This document shows, one piece after another, positions 8,460-16,080 of a stretch of DNA of 64,000 nt. Both the position numbers and the translations under genes were made by a program. The DNA comes from Rhodoferax sp. (GTDB taxonomy: Bacteria; Pseudomonadota; Gammaproteobacteria; Burkholderiales; Burkholderiaceae_C): NCBI RefSeq assembly GCF_010365055.1, contig NZ_JAAFHA010000006.1:40346-104345 (forward strand), given 5' to 3'. Numbering within the stretch: the first letter of the stretch is position 1; each line of letters starts with the position of its first letter. The notes under the pieces are model-generated. The model had not been told where the DNA came from and searched no databases. It saw nothing but the letters and a program-made list of their open reading frames with translations.

Positions 8460-9467
8460 ATGAATCCATTCCGTCGTTTGCTGGCTGTCACCAGCCTTGG
8501 CTTGTTGATCTCACTGCCGACACTGGCGCAGGACATTCAAGAGCGGGTCATCAAATTTGGCCACCTGAACAATGCCGACCACCCCACCAGCCTGGGTGTC
8601 AAGCGCTTTGCCGAGCTGCTGGCAGCCAAGAGTGGCGGCAAGCTCAAGGTGCAGGAGTTCCCGTCATCGCAACTGGGCAGTGACATGCAGCAGCAGTCGG
8701 CCTTGCAAGGTGGCGTGCAGGAAATGTCCGCGCCCTCCACCACGTCGTTGGCGGGCATCGTGCGTGAATTTGGCCTGGTTGATTTTCCGTTTGCGGTCAG
8801 CACGTTCGAACAGGCTGACGGCATGCTGGATGGCCCATTTGGTGCCGCCTTGTTGGCTAAATTGCCCGCCAAAGGCCTGGTGGCGCTGGGCTACTGGGAT
8901 CTTGGGTTTCGCAACGTCACCAACAGCAAACGCCCCATCACCCGGCCTGAGGACATGAACGGCCTGAAACTGCGCGTGATACCCAACCCGGTATTTGTGC
9001 AGACTTTCACGGCGCTCAAAGCCAACCCGGTGCCGCTGCCGTTTGCCGAGCTGTACGGCGCGCTGGAGAGCCATGCAGTGGATGGCCAGGAAAACCCGTA
9101 TGCGGTGATCCTGTCCAACAAAATGTATGAGGTGCAAAAGTACCTCAGCGCGACCAACCATGTGTACGCGGCCAACATCGTTTTGGTGAGCAAGAAGTTC
9201 TGGGACAAACTCTCCAGCACCGAACAAAAAATCATGACCGAGGCGGCCAATGAGGCACGCGGCTACCAGCGCACGGCAAGCCGCGCAGCCGCACAAAAGG
9301 CGGTGGCAGATTTGCAGTCCAAGGGCATGCAATTCAACGAACTCAGCAAAGCTGAATTGGCCCGCATGAGCGACGTCGCCAAACCCGTCAGGGCCCGACT
9401 GGCTGCCAGCTATGACCCGGTGATGGTCAAGCTCTACAACGACGAGCTCAAACGTGTTCACCAGTAG
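8460..9467 (+). CDS. Second TRAP transporter substrate-binding protein (DctP type)
   Basis: Periplasmic binding protein, 335 residues, paralogous to the product of 3744-4751 along its whole length (shared blocks include LGSD, LAYWELGYR/LGYWDLGFR, GLKLRVIPNP and the DGQENP turn). It has a signal peptide ending in LPTLAQD. AAAAGG lies nine bases ahead of the ATG at 8460. No dctQM pair accompanies it, so it probably delivers its ligand to the permeases at 1789-3658 or to a distant pair. It follows the lyase gene by 43 bp and may be co-transcribed with it. Confidence 0.9.
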   Translation: MNPFRRLLAVTSLGLLISLPTLAQDIQERVIKFGHLNNADHPTSLGVKRFAELLAAKSGGKLKVQEFPSSQLGSDMQQQSALQGGVQEMSAPSTTSLAGIVREFGLVDFPFAVSTFEQADGMLDGPFGAALLAKLPAKGLVALGYWDLGFRNVTNSKRPITRPEDMNGLKLRVIPNPVFVQTFTALKANPVPLPFAELYGALESHAVDGQENPYAVILSNKMYEVQKYLSATNHVYAANIVLVSKKFWDKLSSTEQKIMTEAANEARGYQRTASRAAAQKAVADLQSKGMQFNELSKAELARMSDVAKPVRARLAASYDPVMVKLYNDELKRVHQ

Positions 9468-9505
9468 ACCGCCGCCAGTTCATCGACACGCCGAATCGAC
9501 CCCTG

Positions 9506-9567
9506 TTAGCTATTAATTACATAGCTACTAGCGCTTATGGAACGTTGGCTAGAGGCTGATTTGACCT
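9506..9567. repeat. Short interspersed repeat, copy 2
   Basis: TTAGCTATTAATTACATAGCTACTAG-type start, then GCGCTTATGGAACG and GGCTAGAGGCTGATTTGAC. It lies between the second dctP stop and the AEC-transporter remnant. Confidence 0.75.
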
Positions 9568-9575
9568 AAGTTCCC

Positions 9576-9775
9576 ATGTTCCTGCGTCTCCTCGGCATCG
9601 TCTTCCCGATCTTCCCTATCGTGCTGCTTGGCTTTGCTTGCGGCGCTAAGCTCAGGCCGTGTCGAGCTTCATCTTTGCATAGCGCTACCAGCAAGAGCCC
9701 GAGAATGTCGCCAGCATTGTCATCATCGGCAGTGCGGCGGCCTTGTTTTTCATCCCGCTGGCACTGCGGCTGTAG
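9576..9775 (+). pseudogene. Remnant of an AEC (auxin efflux carrier) family transporter
   Basis: Only the two ends of a membrane carrier survive. The start reads MFLRLLGIVFPIFPIVLLGF, as in the first helix of AEC carriers. About 70 bases later, in another frame and after a TAG, comes RYQQEPENVASIVIIGSAAA then LFFIPLALRL and a stop, which is the usual last helix of the family. The roughly 270 residues between are gone, so an internal deletion is inferred. No function is expected. Confidence 0.7.
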
Positions 9776-9820
9776 CGGGTTGGCCCGGGCACTGAATTTT
9801 TTTCATCAGGAGCCGTGCCC

Positions 9821-10303
9821 ATGGATTTGCCGATTCACCAACTGTCCATGACGGTGCTGATGACCCCCGACACCGCCAACTTTTCCGGCAACGTGCATGG
9901 CGGCACCATCCTCAAATTGCTGGACCAGGTGGCCTTTGCCTGCGCCAGCCGTTACGCCGGGCGCTACGCGGTCACGCTCAGTGTGGACCAGGTCATGTTT
10001 CGTCAGCCCATTCATGTGGGCGAGCTGGTTACATTCTTGTCGTCGGTGAACCACACCGGCTCGTCGTCGATGGAAATCGGCATCAAGGTGATTACCGAGG
10101 ACATCCAGAAGCGTGTGGTGCGCCATGTGAACAGCTGCTTCTTCACCATGGTGGCGGTGGACGACGACAAAAAACCCACGCAGGTGACGCCTTGGCTGCC
10201 CCGCACGCCGGATGAAATTCGCCGCCACGCTGCCGCTGAACTGCGCAAACAGATGCGCCGCGAGATGGAGCAGCGTTTTGCAGCCACCCGAACCAGACCG
10301 TAA
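9821..10303 (+). CDS. Acyl-CoA thioesterase, hotdog fold (YciA-like)
   Basis: Cytoplasmic acyl-CoA hydrolase of 160 residues. The hotdog motif is clear: TANFSGNVHGGTILKLLDQV contains the Asn-x-x-Gly-x-x-x-Gly-Gly turn and the helix with catalytic Asp. SVDQVMFRQPIHVGELV follows, as in the YciA/BACH group. AGGAG at 9808-9812 sets ATG 9821; a GTG two codons earlier is less well placed. The basic C-terminal tail (RKQMRREMEQRF) is an extension of about 30 residues. It probably recycles CoA from short or medium acyl-CoAs. Confidence 0.87.
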   Translation: MDLPIHQLSMTVLMTPDTANFSGNVHGGTILKLLDQVAFACASRYAGRYAVTLSVDQVMFRQPIHVGELVTFLSSVNHTGSSSMEIGIKVITEDIQKRVVRHVNSCFFTMVAVDDDKKPTQVTPWLPRTPDEIRRHAAAELRKQMRREMEQRFAATRTRP

Positions 10304-10311
10304 TCCCAGCG

Positions 10312-10374
10312 GTTTATATAGCCATTTAGGCCTCTAGCCCGCATGGAATAAGCGCATACCGCTATTGTTTTTAT
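10312..10374. repeat. Short interspersed repeat, copy 3 (opposite orientation)
   Basis: Reads GGCCTCTAGCCC ... GGAATAAGCGCATACCGCTATT, the reverse complement of the repeat core. It fills the gap between the thioesterase and the amidohydrolase, so their orientation relative to the repeat differs from copies 1 and 2. Confidence 0.75.
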
Positions 10375-10379
10375 ATGAC

Positions 10380-11210
10380 ATGACGACCCACCGCACACCC
10401 ATGATCGACTGCCATGTGCACATTTTTGATCCGGCCCGTTTCCCCTATGCGCCTGACACTTGGTACACCCCGGCGGGTGGCGAGACCGGCACTGCGGTCC
10501 AACTGACCCAGGTGATGGATGCCCACGGCGTAAGCCATGCGCTATTGGTAGGCCCCAATTCAGGCTACGGGCTGGACAACCGCTGTCTCCTGGACGCCAT
10601 CAAACACAGTGCGGGCCGCTTCAAGGGCGTGGCCGTGGTGCGCAACGACGCCAGCCGAGGGGAACTGCAAGACCTGCAAGCCCAGGGCGTGGTGGGCGTG
10701 GCCATGAACGTGGCGTTGCTGGGCGTGGATTTTTACCGCAACACCGCGCCCCTGTTGGAGCGCCTGCGTGATCTGGCCCTGTGGGCGCAGGTGCAAGTGC
10801 AAGGCAACCAGTTGCTGGATTTGCAGCCGATGTTGGTGGGCAGCGGCGCGAAGTTGCTGTTTGACCACTGTGGCCGCCCTGACCCGGTGGCGGGCGTCGG
10901 GCAGGCGGGTTTTGCGGCGCTGCTGGCGCTGGCAGACACGGGCCGGGCCTGCGTCAAGCTGTCCAGTCTGGTGAAATCTTCAACCCAGCCCTACCCTTAC
11001 CCGGATGCGTGGCCGTATGTGCAGGCGCTGCTGCAGGCCTATACCCCGCAGCGGCTGGTGTGGGCCACAGACTGGCCGTTTCTGCGGGCACCTGAGCGGA
11101 TTGATTACGGCCCATTGCTGGCGCTGTTTGAACAACTGGTGCCGCAAGCGGCCGACCGTCAAGCCATCGGCTGGGACACACCGCAACGGTTGTTTGGGTT
11201 TGGGAAGTAG
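10380..11210 (+). CDS. Amidohydrolase family protein (PDC hydrolase/lactonase-like)
   Basis: Metal-dependent TIM-barrel hydrolase of the amidohydrolase-2 family, 276 residues. It shows the N-terminal MIDCHVHIFDP metal site, the DHCGRP segment and the C-terminal WATDWPF Asp, matching 2-pyrone-4,6-dicarboxylate lactonase and sugar-lactonase relatives. The ATG at 10380 is preferred to an in-frame TTG at 10365; an ATG at 10375 is out of frame. It lies downstream of the thioesterase and a repeat copy. Hydrolysis of a lactone from aromatic or sugar-acid breakdown is the likeliest role; the exact substrate is unknown. Confidence 0.82.
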   Translation: MTTHRTPMIDCHVHIFDPARFPYAPDTWYTPAGGETGTAVQLTQVMDAHGVSHALLVGPNSGYGLDNRCLLDAIKHSAGRFKGVAVVRNDASRGELQDLQAQGVVGVAMNVALLGVDFYRNTAPLLERLRDLALWAQVQVQGNQLLDLQPMLVGSGAKLLFDHCGRPDPVAGVGQAGFAALLALADTGRACVKLSSLVKSSTQPYPYPDAWPYVQALLQAYTPQRLVWATDWPFLRAPERIDYGPLLALFEQLVPQAADRQAIGWDTPQRLFGFGK

Positions 11211-11303
11211 CCAACGTCGTGAATGGGGGGTGGCTGTTGCGCAGCGCAAAGAGTCATTGGAGTTGCGACTGGGCATGTCTCTTGACGACCATCATCACCC
11301 CAC

Positions 11304-11453
11304 CTAGACCTTCATCGGCAGTGGCATGGGCAACGGTGAAGGCGGCGGCGATGGAAACGGTGCCTCCGAAGGTGGTGGCATGGGCGATGGCGGCGTGGGC
11401 ATGGGTGGCAACCGTTCTGGCGATGGCGATGGTGATGGCATTTCAATGTTCAT
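11304..11453 (-). CDS. Possible small Pro/Ser-rich protein
   Basis: Minus-strand frame of 49 codons starting at ATG 11453 and ending at TAG 11304. About half of the residues are Pro or Ser in a loose PSP/PMP pattern (MNIEMPSPSPSP at the start). No strong ribosome site precedes it. The same DNA on the plus strand reads as a Gly/Asp/Asn-rich frame without a convincing start. The segment may be low-complexity sequence rather than a gene; I record it because it lies in the same direction as the remnant at 11509-11755. Confidence 0.25.
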   Translation of the reverse strand: MNIEMPSPSPSPERLPPMPTPPSPMPPPSEAPFPSPPPSPLPMPLPMKV

Positions 11454-11508
11454 GAGGTTTTCTTTCATCCGGTTAAAGTTTTTTCATATAGTCACAACTG
11501 AGCCCTGC

Positions 11509-11755
11509 TCAGGCGGGGGCAGTTTCCTTGTAGTCGCCCAACGAAGCCTGGATCACCTCACGGGCGATCGCTGCTTCTTGTTCCGTTTGGGCTCGCACCA
11601 CCCGCACGGTCTGTTCGCTGGCAATGGCATCACGCACCCAGCCTGACAGCCAGCCTTCTTTGATGGCTGCAGCCGTCTTAATGCTGTCATCCGCGCCTTT
11701 TATGCCACCGACGGTTGGCAAAGAAGCCCGACACGTGATGACCGTATTCATTCAT
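11509..11755 (-). pseudogene. Frameshifted or internally deleted stress-type protein
   Basis: AGGAG stands seven bases before ATG 11755, and the frame begins MNEYGHHVSGFFANR but stops after 22 codons at 11687. A second frame, open from 11751, carries a plausible C-terminus (SGWVRDAIASEQTVRVVRAQ, then EQEAAIAREVIQASLGDYKE). From memory, these two ends belong to one family of roughly 170-residue betaproteobacterial proteins with a glycine-rich membrane core, related to general stress proteins. The core is missing here. I infer an internal deletion with a frame change; a short functional product from ATG 11751 is the alternative. Confidence 0.5.
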
Positions 11756-12118
11756 GGTGGTTCTCCTGGATTTGGCCCGTGAAAGGCGGGAGGATTCAAG
11801 CGTACCCAGGCGCCCCCACAAGCGTCTGTGCGGTGCCGAACGCACTCGTTTGTTCGCAAGCGCACAGACAACCTGTCTGGGCTTGCGTAACGTGCCGCCA
11901 TGAGGAAGGGGCATCGCCGCTCACAAGGGCGGCCAGGCGCTGTTGAAAGCAGCGAATGTCGCACGGGGCGCAGGCGTCGTGGATGTCGGCGACATAGATG
12001 CATTTATTGCGGCGGCGATGACACGCCAGTGGGAACGGGAAAAGTCGGTTCGAACCTTGGCATAAAGCAAGGCACAAAGTCACGAAAAATTGCAAGTCTT
12101 GAACAAAGGAAGATCACT
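11756..12118. other. Intergenic stretch without recognised genes
   Basis: About 360 bases between the stress-protein remnant and the small membrane protein. Short frames exist on both strands, but none has a ribosome site together with a recognisable product. The right end (AAAGGA, 12105-12110) is the ribosome site of the next gene. Confidence 0.5.
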
Positions 12119-12223
12119 ATGCGTAACAAAGAAGAAGGGAAGATTGGGTGGATTTTGCTTTGGCTCGTGGGAATCCCGGTCCCAATCCTGTTGCTGTTAT
12201 TTTTCCTGCGTGGGTGCACCTGA
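12119..12223 (+). CDS. 34-residue single-pass membrane protein
   Basis: Small gene: a charged start (MRNKEEGKIG), one hydrophobic helix (WILLWLVGIPVPILLLLFFL) and the end RGCT. AAAGGA lies eight bases before the ATG, good spacing for translation. The Trp-rich helix with a Pro-Val-Pro kink and the RGC(T) ending resemble short proteins found in many proteobacteria next to cytochrome or envelope genes (recollection, not searched). The C-terminal Cys could be modified or bind haem or a partner. The broken di-haem cytochrome gene begins 52 bases downstream, so the two were probably one unit. Confidence 0.65.
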   Translation: MRNKEEGKIGWILLWLVGIPVPILLLLFFLRGCT

Positions 12224-12275
12224 GGCGGCCGTGCTGAAAAAGCTGGCCCGCCCCTAACCAATAGGAGTATGGAAC

Positions 12276-13628
12276 ATGAACAAGAAAGTACTTTTTGCCG
12301 CTAGTATCGCCATCGTTCTCCCGATCCTGAGTGTTGCGTAACCCCCCGCCATCGAGGACTTCACCACGCTGACAAAACGCCTTCAAGCGGAGAAACCGAA
12401 GTTCGCACAGCGCCAACAGGCCTTGCTCGCAGAGCGCTATGACCTCTCAGACCGGCCGGCCAAGGGAACGGCCATGTCGCGCGGCAAGCCGGTTCAAGAT
12501 GGCGTGCGCGTCAAGTTGCCCAGTGGCATGACCTGGGAGAAACTCGCGGCCTTGTCGCCGGAGGAAGTCAAGGAAAAGCAGCTCTGGCCGGCCGGCTTTC
12601 TGCCGTTACCACATCCTCACCACGAAGCGGGCGGCATGATCTTCCCGAAATTCCTCATTGAGGAAACGAAAAAGCAGACCGATCGTGATCTAACCCGTTT
12701 CGATCTCGACTTCGACTTGCCGGATCACCTCTTGCCCGAGTTCCCGGCACCGATCTATCTGACGACGCGGCCGGATCTGGGCGACGTTTCCCAAGGGAAA
12801 CTGGTGACGCTCAGCAACTTCAACGACGTGTTCAAGGACATCCTCAATCCCAAGCAGCTCGAAGGATTGCGCTTGCTGGTTACCCCGTTTCCCCAGCAAC
12901 AGTTCAACGCCATCGAAGACCGCCGCAGCTTGAAGGCCTCTCAGGGTGTAGCCTGCTTCGACTGTCACGCCAACGGCCATACCAACGCCGCCACCCATAC
13001 GGTCGGCGACATTCGGCCCAACGAGCATCGGCATCGGATCGACACGCCAACCCTGCGGGGCCTGAATGTTCAGCGCCTGTTCGGTTCGCAACGGGCGATG
13101 AAGACCGTTGAGGACTTCACCGAGTTCGAGCAGCGGGCCGCCTACTTCGACGGCATCCCAGCCGACGCGGCGCGTAAAGGCACCAACGTCCTCGAACGCG
13201 GCAGCCAGGTGCATTTCATGGCTGAGTTTCAGGCACTGCTGGACTTCCCGCCCGCGCCCAAACTCAACGTCTTCGGCAAGCTCAATTCCGCCAAGGCCAG
13301 CGAGAGCGAGATGCGCGGTCAGGGAATCTTCTTCGGGAAAGGCCAGTGCGCGAGCTGCCACACCGCGCCGTACTACACCGACAACCTCATGCACAACTTG
13401 AAGGTGGAACGCTTCTTCAAGGAGGTCACGATCAACGGTCGCAAGGCGTCGGCCGACGGCCCGATCAAGACCTTCCCGTTGCGAGGCATCAAAGACTCGC
13501 CGCCGTATCTGCACGATGACCGCCTGCTGACACTGGATGACACGGTGGAGTTCTTCAATCTCGTGTTGGAACTGAAGCTGAATGAACAGGAGAAGAAGGA
13601 TCTGGTGGCATTCATGCGGGTGCTGTAG
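12276..13628 (+). pseudogene. Di-haem cytochrome c peroxidase-family protein interrupted by a stop after the signal peptide
   Basis: A good ribosome site (AGGAG, 12263-12267) and ATG 12276 start a signal peptide, MNKKVLFAASIAIVLPILSV-A, after which codon 22 is TAA (12339-12341). The same frame then runs on for 428 codons to 13628. It contains two CxxCH haem sites (CFDCH at about codon 226, CASCH at about codon 357) and downstream HRIDTPTLRGLN and PPYLHDDRLLTLDDTVEFFN, as in MauG/cytochrome c peroxidase relatives. One C-to-T change from CAA would explain the stop (Ala-Gln cleavage site). Starts after the stop (for example ATG 12474) would lack the signal peptide needed for haem attachment in the periplasm. 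It is therefore a recent null, a read-through case or a sequencing error; everything else is intact. Confidence 0.8.
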
Positions 13629-13660
13629 GTCAAGCGCATCGAAAAAAGCAGATCAGGCCC

Positions 13661-13770
13661 GACAAGTCCGATGGACTGAACGCAGGCTGTTTAACGCCCG
13701 CTTGGACCTAGGCTGTGCTGACCCTCCCGAAGACTGGCACCGGTTCAGGAATAATGATCCCATGCCGCCT
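13661..13770. repeat. 110-bp direct repeat, left copy
   Basis: Aligns without gaps to 15971-16080 with 93 of 110 bases identical by my count. The right copy covers the leader and first three codons of the MFS gene. This left copy ends with the same CAGGAATAATG-CCCATGCCGCC block but leads into unrelated sequence. It is probably a small duplicated or mobile segment. Confidence 0.75.
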
Positions 13771-13854
13771 GGATGTTGACTCGCAATTACGATGGCGGGT
13801 GACGTCCAAACGCGTCGCTCACCGCAATCTTTGTGAATCAGCCGTCCGGCGTCT

Positions 13855-14589
13855 TCAGGCTGCCAGTCGCTTGCTTCGCGCCCTGATGTTGAGCGCCTCA
13901 ACCCCCAGCGAAAATAGCATCGCAGTGTAGACGTAGGCTTTCGGCACATGCACGTCAAACGCTTCAGCGATTAGCAGGGTTCCCACCATCGTCAAGAACG
14001 CTAACGCCAGCACTTTGATTGACGGATGGCGATCCACGAATTCACCGATGGGCTTGGCCGCAAACATCATCACGGCGACCGATGCAATCACGGCGGCCAC
14101 CATCACGCCGATGTTGTCCACCATGCCAACCGCCGTGATTACCGAGTCCAGCGAAAAGACGATGTCCACGACCCCGATTTGCACAATCGTTCCCCAGAAT
14201 AGGGTGGAGCCGGTTTTGACTGCATCGGCCCCCGCGCTGGCCTCCTTGGACGGGTGCGCTTCCACCTCCAGGAATATCTCGTGCGAGGCTTTGTACAGCA
14301 AGAACAATCCACCGAACAGCAGGATCAGGTCCCGGCCACTGATTTCTTGTCCGACCACCGAAAAAAGAGGACTGGTGAGCGTCATGACCCAAGCGAGGCT
14401 AAACAGAAGCGCGATGCGTGAGACCATCGCGAATCCCAGTCCGAGACGACGCGCCACATCGCGCTTTTCGGCTGGCAAGCGTCCGACCAGGATGCTGATA
14501 AAAATGATGTTGTCGATGCCCAGAACGATCTCAAGGGCCGCAAGCATAAAGAAAGCGATCCAGACATTTGGGTCGGTGAGTAAGTCCAT
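13855..14589 (-). CDS. TerC family integral membrane protein
   Basis: Membrane protein of 244 residues with seven to eight hydrophobic segments, from the TerC/Alx/YkoY family, now linked to manganese or other metal efflux and to metalation of exported enzymes. Signature acidic membrane motifs are present: EIVLGIDNIIFISI near residue 20 and the second repeat VDIVFSLDSVITAVGM, each with the Asp pair expected for ion binding. The start is taken at ATG 14589 (MDLLTDPNVWIAFF), with GAGG six bases upstream; the open frame extends 33 codons further, but that part is not hydrophobic. I saw no yybP-ykoY-type riboswitch pattern in the 260 bases upstream. Confidence 0.88.
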   Translation of the reverse strand: MDLLTDPNVWIAFFMLAALEIVLGIDNIIFISILVGRLPAEKRDVARRLGLGFAMVSRIALLFSLAWVMTLTSPLFSVVGQEISGRDLILLFGGLFLLYKASHEIFLEVEAHPSKEASAGADAVKTGSTLFWGTIVQIGVVDIVFSLDSVITAVGMVDNIGVMVAAVIASVAVMMFAAKPIGEFVDRHPSIKVLALAFLTMVGTLLIAEAFDVHVPKAYVYTAMLFSLGVEALNIRARSKRLAA

Positions 14590-14856
14590 CGTGGCCTCAG
14601 CGCAGGTAAAAGGAAGCGAGTCTACCGGCTTGCCTAAATCGTCAACGTCTGTGCGCCTGAAAAGCGGATGAAGCCACAGCAAAGCCAAGGCCTATTCGAG
14701 CGCAAAGAGTCCAAGATGGCAACTCCTGTCATGCGGGCGTGAACACCACCATGCGCTGTCCCACAAAGAATTCCGACGACTTGATCTCATCCAACTCGCT
14801 TCAAGTATTGTTAACTGGGTTGCGCCTGCACAGCAGGAAAAAAAGCGTTTTGTAGA

Positions 14857-15438
14857 ATGCCAGGTTGTTCAACTCGAACTGGTGCATTCTGTGCGGTCGT
14901 GCACTATCGACAATTCTTTGGGAACTGTCAGCAGACACGCAGCGGTGCCTTGATGTTTATTTTTTCGTTCCCCAATGTCTCGCCAACGCCGCCTGGCACA
15001 TCAACCATTTTGGGAGCCCCGCTGATATTTCTTGCAGAACCGTTGAAACTGTGCCGGGACCTATGGTTGCCGCAGTTTGTGGCGAACCGCTCCATGACGC
15101 GTTCAGATTTTTCTTCTTTGGTTCAACGCATCGTGCCCTGGCTACAACGTGCTAAAGGCCTGTTGTGTCCGCACTTGACCAGCTGTGCCCTGCCGCCGAT
15201 GGCGTATGTCGTTGGCTTGTTGTCGCTGCTGCTCGCCGTGTTGCTGGTGCTGCCAATTCCCCTGGGTAACGTGTTGCCTGCTTTGGCCATCAACCTGATG
15301 GCGCTTGGGGTGCTTGAGCGTGACGGCCTTTGGGTACTTTCTGGACTCACGGCCACAGGGGTTGCCGTGTTTGTGGTCTATGGTGTGGTTTTCGCCATGC
15401 TCAAGCCCACCTTGCATTTCTTCACCCAGGTCTTGTAG
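14857..15438 (+). CDS. exoD: ExoD-family membrane protein, N-terminus doubtful
   Basis: ExoD-type protein, a family tied to exopolysaccharide production. The recognisable part begins at about residue 30 (SGALMFIFSFPNVSPTPPGT, STILGAPLIFLA) and continues through LWLPQFVANRSM to three C-terminal helices with PIPLGNVLPALAINLMALGV, then LERDGLWVL. The first 30 residues from ATG 14857 (Cys-rich, unlike the family's helical start) look foreign, and no good ribosome site is present. The 5' end may therefore be eroded, and translation might start elsewhere. The next gene overlaps the stop by one base. Confidence 0.7.
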   Translation: MPGCSTRTGAFCAVVHYRQFFGNCQQTRSGALMFIFSFPNVSPTPPGTSTILGAPLIFLAEPLKLCRDLWLPQFVANRSMTRSDFSSLVQRIVPWLQRAKGLLCPHLTSCALPPMAYVVGLLSLLLAVLLVLPIPLGNVLPALAINLMALGVLERDGLWVLSGLTATGVAVFVVYGVVFAMLKPTLHFFTQVL

Positions 15439-15734
15439 TGGACAAGCCTAAGACGACCAGCTTTTTTGGCACGCGGTGGCGCGGCGAAGCGTCTTTGAGC
15501 AAGCTTTATTGGCGCGACATATTGATCGTCGGCAGCGTCATTAACCTCTTGACCGGTTTTGCTGCACTGATGATTGCTGCGCAAGGTGGCGACCTTGGGC
15601 TCGCTGCCATAGTGCATTTTTCATGCTTGCCCTACAACGTTTTTCTTGTTCTTGCTTTGTGGCGGACTCCGGGGCGCAGCAGGTTTATGGCATGGACTTC
15701 ATTGGTTTGGCTGGGCATAGTGACGGTGATTTGA
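15438..15734 (+). CDS. Small membrane protein overlapping exoD
   Basis: 98-residue product read from GTG 15438, which shares its first base with the exoD TAG stop, an arrangement that favours translational coupling. Three hydrophobic helices are visible: ILIVGSVINLLTGFAALMIA, LGLAAIVHFSCLPYNVFLVL and MAWTSLVWLGIVTVI. Similar short proteins accompany betaproteobacterial membrane genes (recollection); the function is unknown. The frame continues upstream inside exoD, so GTG is the only start that makes sense of the overlap. Confidence 0.6.
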   Translation: MDKPKTTSFFGTRWRGEASLSKLYWRDILIVGSVINLLTGFAALMIAAQGGDLGLAAIVHFSCLPYNVFLVLALWRTPGRSRFMAWTSLVWLGIVTVI

Positions 15735-15970
15735 GTAAAGGCATGGCCAATGGCAGGTTTGGGGCAGCTTCTCAGGAATCACTACTACCGCTTTGGGCAC
15801 GAGGCGATTATCGAGTGAAAGACCTCGAATGACAGCATTGGGTCTTCAGCGACCCCACGCTGACGAGCGCTCAACGAAATTTTGGAACGCGTGACCCACC
15901 GCCAAATCCTCATGCAGGGCCGGGTTGGAGCCTAGAAGCCGCAGTTGGTTGACGACAATTGCCGTGGCCC

Positions 15971-16080
15971 CACAAGTCTGATGGACTGAACGCAAGCTGA
16001 TCAACACCCGCTTGAACCTGGGTTGTGCAGACCTGACCCAAGACTTGCGCCGGTTCAGGAATAATGACCCCATGCCGCCT
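15971..16080. repeat. 110-bp direct repeat, right copy
   Basis: Counterpart of 13661-13770, offset exactly 2310 bases, 85 percent identical and ungapped. It includes the start codon (16072) and first codons of the MFS gene, so if the unit was copied, this is probably the source and the left copy carries a detached leader. The rest of the 15735-15970 gap holds only short frames. A minus-strand frame there ends in a stretch resembling a degraded protein that I cannot name. Confidence 0.75.

Noticed and set aside
11219..11646. Gly/Asp/Asn-rich plus-strand frames, possibly a secreted repeat protein
   Set aside because: No signal peptide, ribosome site or clear repeat unit; low-complexity DNA explains them.
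14590..14856. Manganese (yybP-ykoY) riboswitch before terC
   Set aside because: I looked for the paired conserved loops and did not see them; a covariance-model search would be needed to be sure.
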